The notes under the pieces were generated by a model. The model was given only the letters and a program-made list of their open reading frames with translations, did no database searches and had not been told where the DNA came from. Positions 58,536 through 64,000 of a stretch of 64,000 nt of DNA are shown here, piece after piece. The DNA is from Symsagittifera roscoffensis (taxonomy: Eukaryota; Xenacoelomorpha; Acoela; Convolutidae): NCBI RefSeq assembly GCF_963678635.1, contig NC_087068.1, positions 8,750,027-8,814,026 of the forward strand, written 5' to 3'. Position 1 is the stretch's first letter. Each line of letters begins with the position of its first letter. The position numbers were made by a program, and so were the translations under genes.

Positions 58536-60170
58536 TTACTGCATATTTGCATTTAATCTTGGTGAGGTTTCATCTTGTACATGGAAAAATTTAGTATTTT
58601 GTGGTATTTCAACTGTTGCTTTTCTTGTTAACAATTCAAGTGGTGTATTTCTACTGAGAGTATTGGGTAAGGCGAGGTTTTTTTTTGCTGCTGTCCAAAC
58701 TATATGTAAGTTTGGGAATTTCATTAAAATTAGTTGAAATCTATGAACTCTATGGTTTGGGTTTGATTTTTGTGTAAGAAAAAATTTTTGGTTTATGATC
58801 TGTAAATAAAACCGTTGGATGTTTAGATCCTAGTATCAAAAATTCATTTACTGTAAGTGTACATATTATGGCGCTGCACTCTCTCATAAGAGTAGAGAGT
58901 CTAAGTTCAGCTTGTGTAAATGGTCTAGAGTTTGCGGAATTGAGGTTCATTTTATTTGTTCCATTGTGAGATTGTAGTAATGCTGCGCCAATGCCAAAGT
59001 CTGAGGCGTCGCACATGGCATAAAATGGTTGGTCGGGATCTGGGATAGTGTTTGAAAATTGTTCAGTGAGAAGAGTTTTTATTTCTTCAAATTGTTTCTG
59101 ATGTTCTGATATTCATTCAAAATTATTCTGTTGTCTAAGGATGTTGTAAAATGGTCTTAAGTATAACTGCATTTTATATACGTATTTACTTAAGAAGTTT
59201 AATAATTCAAAAAATTCTTGTATTTTCTTTTTATTCGAAGGTGGTTGCATTTTTTGGATTGCATCTATGCGAGATTTTATGGAATTATAGTGTTTCTTTC
59301 TATAATATGTCCAAGGAATTTTACTCGTGTCAGAAAAAAATTTGATTTATCCGGGGATGCTTTCATGTTTTCGTGTAACAATATTTGATGATATTTTTCT
59401 AAGACAATGAACATTTCGTCTGTTGTTTGTGATTGCACAAAAACATCGTCTAATTATGTGATTGCATTTTTATTGAGTATTAGTGGTCTCAAAATTTTAC
59501 TCATAAATGCGGAAAATGCAGGTGCTCTTATGGATTAATCTGTTGAATTCGTATTGTTGATTTCCAATAACGAATTGTGTTAATCGTCTGGATTGTTCTA
59601 ATGGCATTTGATTATATGCACTATTCATCTCTGCGGTTGTGAAATATATACCGTTTATCTTTGTTAAAGTTACTTGAATTGGTTCTCTTGGCCAATTACA
59701 TTTAGATTCATTAAAAAGTGAATTGAGGTATCTAGCGTCTAGAACTGTTTTTAGTGATTCTCCTTTAGCGAGAATAAAAACAGGGTTAATAAAGGCGTTT
59801 CCTTTTGGTTGTTCTTCTTTATTTACTGGAGATATGATTTGGCATTGTTCTAGAATGGTACTTTGCTTGCTCTTTGTTTTTTGAAAACTGCGTCAGGTTT
59901 CAAGAGTAAATGTAGTGGTGAATTTATTTTTCCAACGTCAAATTTAGATGTTACATAAACTGTTGGATATCTTAACAGTAAATCGGCTAATTTTTCAAAT
60001 TCATGTTGTGTTATTTGAGAGTTTTGAAAATTGAACATTGTCAAGGATTTTTGTTGTTGTTCTGTATAGTGTGATATTTTGAATGTTGGTTTAAAATAAG
60101 GTGTTTTCGTGAAACATTCTGTGTACTGTTTTGATTGCTTATTATATTTTGATAGGCCTTGATGATCAAG
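58536..60170 (-). pseudogene. Reverse transcriptase-RNase H of element 3, degenerate
   Basis: An open stretch from about 60168 to 59850 carries the N-terminal RT region (VTSKFDVGKINSPLHLLL ... KKQRASKVP). Frameshifts and stops follow. The catalytic motif survives as stop-L-D-D-V-F at 59445-59456: the codon before LDD is TAA (59454-59456), so the active-site tyrosine is lost and the frame ends. RNase H is clearer at 59016-58750 (MCDASDFGIGAALLQSH, TLMRECSAIICT, FTDHKP) and ends IVWTAAKKNLALPNTLSRN near 58700. Ty3/gypsy type, of the lineage containing env-bearing elements. Confidence 0.82.
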
Positions 60171-60892
60171 AATTTAGATAATTTGAAATTTAGATATAGT
60201 TTAATTTAATTTAAAGATCCAAGAAAAGCCTTGATGATCTCTTATTTAAAGTGAAATTAATTTAAGTGAAAGCAAGGATAAGCCTTGATAATTTTTTGAT
60301 AAAAGGTCAGGATTAACTTTTTAGTTTTGATGATTGTTAGTTTTTGAGAATTTGCTGTTATGTTTTAGGTGATGAAGCTAGGATGAAGAGATGAATTATA
60401 TATATACTAACGATGTATGATTTATACTAACTATTTTTTGTATTTTTATGTTCAATATCTATTTTTTCAAGATGTTATTTAATTTACAGCTGATTTAAGG
60501 AAAACGACAAGTGTTGTTTTTATCAGTCGTTATTGTGTAGTTATTAGGTTTAGCGCCATGGAAGCTTATTAAAGATGATTCTTCAAAATATTATGTCAGT
60601 AAATGATAATATAAAATTACTGCTGCTAAAATTCTAAATACAAAAGTTTGATCTCTGTTTTTTCGTACAATCATGAAATCGATTGGTAGATTTCTTCGTA
60701 GTCGTATTTCGTCTCTTGTTCGAGTTCTTCTTCCAATACTGGGTAGTTCTCGTATTGTTCGGAATATTGGGTATGATCTATTGAGGCGTAGAATTATATC
60801 TACTAAGTTTTTGTCATAAAACATTTTTGAAATGTTGTATTTGTCTAATTCTAATCTAGTTTTTGTCTAAGTCTAGGTTAGTTAAGGTCTGT
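60171..60892 (-). other. Leader of element 3 where gag would be expected
   Basis: Only about 0.75 kb separates the 5' LTR from the first RT-associated codons, too short for a normal gag of several hundred residues. The one frame here (60824-60591, 77 codons, arginine-rich) shows no knuckle or capsid features. A word like AGCCTTGATGATC occurs three times (60155, 60227, 60281). Either gag was deleted or this family supplies it otherwise. Confidence 0.5.
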
Positions 60893-60914
60893 TCGAGACT
60901 TTTGGTCGCGTCAA
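60893..60914 (-). promoter_or_regulatory. Possible primer-binding site of element 3
   Basis: Just inside the 5' LTR the minus strand reads TTGACGCGACCAAAAGTCTC then GAAC. GCGACC...CTCGAAC resembles the complement of an arginine-type tRNA 3' end, but the expected TGG is not preserved and the spacing is imperfect. Tentative. Confidence 0.3.
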
Positions 60915-60915
60915 A

Positions 60916-61293
60916 TGAGTTATCTATTATGTACTGTTCTCATAGAGTAATTTCAGATAAAGTACACCGTCTGCTCGTCACGCTATCTTATTTTCGGCCG
61001 GATAGATTCGTGCAACTTCTTAGTCTAATTCCAATCCTACTCCTACTCTTATATCTCCTAGTCCCAATAGATCTAGTGTACACCGGTTTACGCGAGTTAG
61101 TTCCAGAATGAGAACAACTGTATTCTAAGTTTAATTCAAATTGCTCTGGCGTTGAAACTACAAGAAGTTTCAACACTTACAAATAAGTGGGTTGTTAGTT
61201 TGATGGAGTATGATTGGTCATTATTCAATTATTTATAAAGATAAAATATCATAATAATAACCAATGATAAATACTAGTTTGGATCTGGCTCCA
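60916..61293 (-). repeat. 5' LTR of element 3
   Basis: Read on minus: TGGAGCCAGATCC to ATAACTCA. Differences from the 3' LTR are scattered substitutions and a few small indels, indicating an old insertion. Flanked on the right by AGAG (61294-61297). Confidence 0.9.
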
Positions 61294-61774
61294 AGAGAGT
61301 GTCAATCAATATAAGTTTTTTAAATAAGGTAATTAACATATATATTACCTTTTTTTGATAATCTTCAAGCTCAAAAAATTTCCTCTGGATAACCAATAAG
61401 CATATAAAAAATTGAACAATAAAAGTTGGAATGCCAATTTAGAGCATGCAATTTTATAACTCATACAGCAACCTGCTTTTACAAGGTTGTTATTTTGTGT
61501 TTCTGCGTTTCTAAACAATTTTTCTAGAGCTTCGAGAAGGTTCAAGAAAAAAAATCACAGATTATAATTTGTACCGTTAGATAACAATTCGCTGTACAAT
61601 AAAACTTTTTTCATCGTAAAACGCTAAATTTTTCGGAAAGTTCATATACGGCTCGGTTGAGGTTAATGAAATCACCTTCTTATAAATTAATGAATTCAAT
61701 TGGGAGACTTGTTGAGTTGCATGCGATATCCAAATTTCTCCAAATATCTCTTCTCAATGCCCTCAAATTCACTT

Positions 61775-62030
61775 TCAAGAAATTTATGTCAGTAAAAAGC
61801 ATGTCTTTCAATGAACAATAATCTTCTTTGTTCAATTTTTATTTCGCTTTTATATGAACCATTCATCTACAAGCTGATCAATAACTTATTGAATGAGCTA
61901 GGAAAAATGTTACATTGTGTGAAAACAATGCAGCATGTTTCTCAACTCAGCTGATGCGTGCGATACATTTAATCACAGATTACACATCTATAAACTTCAA
62001 TTTATAGGCATCTGAAGAATTAGTGAAAGT
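61775..62030 (+). repeat. Dispersed duplicate of 46850-47130
   Basis: Same order of shared words as listed for 46850-47130 (TCAAGAAATTTATGTCAG, TTGAATGAGCTAGGAAAAA, TGATGCGTGCGATACA). Diverged copy, same orientation. Confidence 0.6.
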
Positions 62031-62499
62031 TTGCTGCGATTAAAATTTTCCGAAAAAAAACAACTGTTGATGTCATGATGAAAAATTCTAGAATTAACAG
62101 TTTTTGAAATGTATCTGGACTCTTTTATGGACAATAGTTTGCCTTTTTACAGATGGGAAAGTGAAAGTTTCACAAAAACTTTGAGTATAGAAGTGATATT
62201 GTGACAAGAAAAACTTCTTTCCTTGATATTGATTTTGTGTTTTTAGATGACTATCTGTTTTCTCTGTTTTGGCCCATGTTTGAATAAACTTGGTGTATTC
62301 GCAAACGAAACGACATATTTTTATTGGACGTTTTCTTAGATGTTTTTAGATAAATAAATCCATGGTTTTTCTAGCTTTGATTCATTCGTTGTAGTAAGTA
62401 AAACATCTTCGTCATTTTGTTACATTGGAGATTTCTCAGTTGACTTTGGAAAAATCATTTTATGAAAAATGAAGCATCTGAAATTTTTGAAAAACTGAA

Positions 62500-62730
62500 C
62501 TGCCATAGAAATTGTATGGTTAGCATTTTTTTTTCATGCCATTTTTTTCCCTTTTTTCATGAAGAGATACCAATTTCGATACCAAAACAAATATAAAATA
62601 CCTTTGAAATTCGATTAAACTCATTTTGCAAAATGTATGAAATTTGTATGACTAGCATTTTTCCATAGACTAAGTGTAGACTAAGTGTATGAAATTGTAT
62701 GATTAGCATTTTCGGTCTATGGAGGTCAAC
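62500..62730 (+). repeat. Dispersed repeat with GAAATTGTATGATTAGCATTTT words
   Basis: Three variants (62511, 62639, 62693) of AATTGTATG.TTAGCATTTTT occur, the last followed by GGTCTATGGAGGTCAAC. The inverse (TTGGCCTCTATACACCAAAA then ATGCTTATCATACAATTT) is at about 24625-24665. Confidence 0.5.
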
Positions 62731-64000
62731 CCGGGAACATAATAATCATTAATGTGATCTCGGGTCCCTAAAAAAACCGAAATTTTTGAACCGAGATGAT
62801 TAATGTATTTTTTTCGTATCTCTGTAATTTTTTATGACTATGATAATTTTGAACGTTTTTTGATGTAAAATGCAACATGAATTTTTTATGTGTTTGGTCT
62901 TTGAAAAATTATCTTTCTCTTAAATATGTTTCCACTCTATCACAAGAAAATCATCTATACAGCAGAAAACTGGATCAACTGTGGTAAAAGTAAATATTTA
63001 ACACACCAATAATAGCAAAGATCGTCAATTGTTGGCAATGTAGCTCAGTTTTTTCCTACCGAAGTTGCGCAGTTTTTGAAGACAAAATAAATAAAAACTA
63101 ACCAAATTGATTATTTTTGTCAAAAAAATTTGTTTTGAGAACATTTGAGAAAAGTGATAGGCCGGTTCTAATATGTTTTTCCGGTTAAAATCAGAGGCCG
63201 TTGAAATTCTGTTTTGTTTTGGTGCTTGAGCCAAAAAAATTCTCTTTCTCAAAGCAAAAACTTCTTCTAAAAATGAAGGCTGAAACTCTATGCTCATTTT
63301 TTGTCTGAAAAACAAAAAGTGCAAATCTAATATTCTTGATACTGTGATATATTCAGTTTTTTTAAAAAAAAATTCGCCTTGTGACCAATTCTATACGACT
63401 TCAATTCTATACGGATTCCATTTTACAAAAACGTCTGGAGTTTCTACCTAAAGATAAGAAACTATAACCTAACGACACAATTTCTGTCAATCTTTTTTAA
63501 TCAATTCTCATTGCCAAATATATAGAACTACTTATTGACAAAAATAAGTTTGCATTATTATTCAGATAAAAATGTGAAATCATTGAATGTTCAGAGCAAC
63601 TGATTTCCCTTTATGAAAACTTACACCATTAAATGAAAACACAATTTTTTCAGAAGTAGTATTTTTAAACTCTAATAATGCAACAAACTTTGATGTTTCA
63701 TAGCAGATTTGGTTTTTTTCCTCTCAAATTCAGACCTATTGAGATGTTTCAGTTCTATGCTGTTTCAAAAAAACAATGTAGCATTTTTTCTTACACATTG
63801 ATTGGTGTTACGTAATTAGAGTGTGTCAAACTAAACAAACTATAACAAAAAACTGTGGGTCATCGGATTTATTAAAACATGAAAATTTGAACTCCGTTGA
63901 CTTCATGGTTGTAATTGTATAACCTTCATTTCAAAGATATTTCATTATAGTGTGATTTACTTCATTGAATCATAGATATGTCAGTGAATATTACAGAGCT

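Larger units (their letters stand above)
48205..61293 (-). mobile_element. Element 3: env-bearing retrovirus-like Ty3/gypsy element (errantivirus-like), decayed
   Basis: Two direct LTRs (48205-48580 and 60916-61293) enclose 12.3 kb. AGAG is present at 48201-48204 and 61294-61297, a 4-base target duplication. On the minus strand the order is LTR, about 0.75 kb leader, RT, RNase H, integrase with GPY module, an envelope-like region, extra frames X, Y and Z, and LTR. At 13.1 kb it is roughly twice the length of elements 2 and 4. RT and integrase are degenerate and two catalytic sites are destroyed, so the copy is dead. Sense-strand sequence is strikingly poor in G across 48.6-56.6 kb. Its lineage is separate from elements 1, 2 and 4. 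Confidence 0.85.
61298..64000. other. Right flank of element 3, no gene seen
   Basis: 61775-62030 duplicates 46850-47130. 62500-62730 carries several GAAATTGTATG.TTAGCAT words, the same dispersed repeat as at 24640-25510 in inverse orientation. A 99-codon minus frame (63025-63324) has no domain. Confidence 0.45.

Noticed and set aside
1-64000. tRNA, rRNA and other structured RNA genes
   Set aside because: I looked for T-arm words such as GGTTCGA with matching acceptor stems and found none apart from the element primer-binding sites.

Overview
This is AT-rich nuclear DNA from an invertebrate animal. The evidence is a neurotransmitter-gated channel gene split by GT-AG introns, several Ty3/gypsy-type LTR retrotransposons, dispersed non-autonomous repeats and minisatellites. 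There are no bacterial features such as operons. I could not place the species: the retroelement lineages are widespread in metazoans, and nothing here is diagnostic of a phylum. A 200-base run of N at 32055-32254 is an assembly gap.

Layout. 1-2103 (minus) is the 5' end of a decayed Ty3/gypsy element with its 5' LTR. 2893-9548 (plus) is a much better preserved relative, with a 3' LTR, a 5-bp target duplication and long gag-protease-RT-RNase H and integrase frames, but its 5' LTR and gag start are deleted. 9.6-21.7 kb is a repeat field. It contains many copies of a roughly 0.5-kb element here called R1, a tandemly duplicated pseudogene resembling alpha-1,6-fucosyltransferase (GT23), and a roughly 1.1-kb palindrome made of two head-to-head R1 copies. 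21.9-23.7 kb (minus) is a gag remnant with an internal tandem duplication and a CCHC knuckle. 23.9-33.0 kb has no supportable gene.

33067-44066 (plus) holds four consecutive exons of a Cys-loop receptor subunit of the nicotinic/cation-selective type. The first exon or exons (signal peptide) were not found. Intron 1 is mostly a 39-bp-type minisatellite. Intron 2 contains a complete but broken Ty3/gypsy element (35386-41445, with CATG target duplication) in the same orientation as the gene, and a 30-bp GC-rich minisatellite just upstream of the next exon. Intron 3 holds a fragment of another repeat.

48205-61293 (minus) is a 13.1-kb LTR-bounded retrovirus-like element with an AGAG target duplication. 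It has degenerate RT, RNase H and integrase, then an envelope-like glycoprotein region. Unusually, about 3.4 kb of further sequence follows the envelope, carrying at least three more reading frames of unknown function before the 3' LTR. No gag could be recognised between the 5' LTR and RT. It is the most interesting object in the window: a decayed env-bearing Ty3/gypsy (errantivirus-like) element with possible accessory genes. The remainder (61.3-64.0 kb) is non-coding and contains dispersed repeats.

What was probably expressed in the host: the receptor gene encodes a membrane channel subunit. All retroelement reading frames carry disabling breaks, so none looks autonomous in this copy. All similarity statements come from reading motifs by eye; no database search was run.
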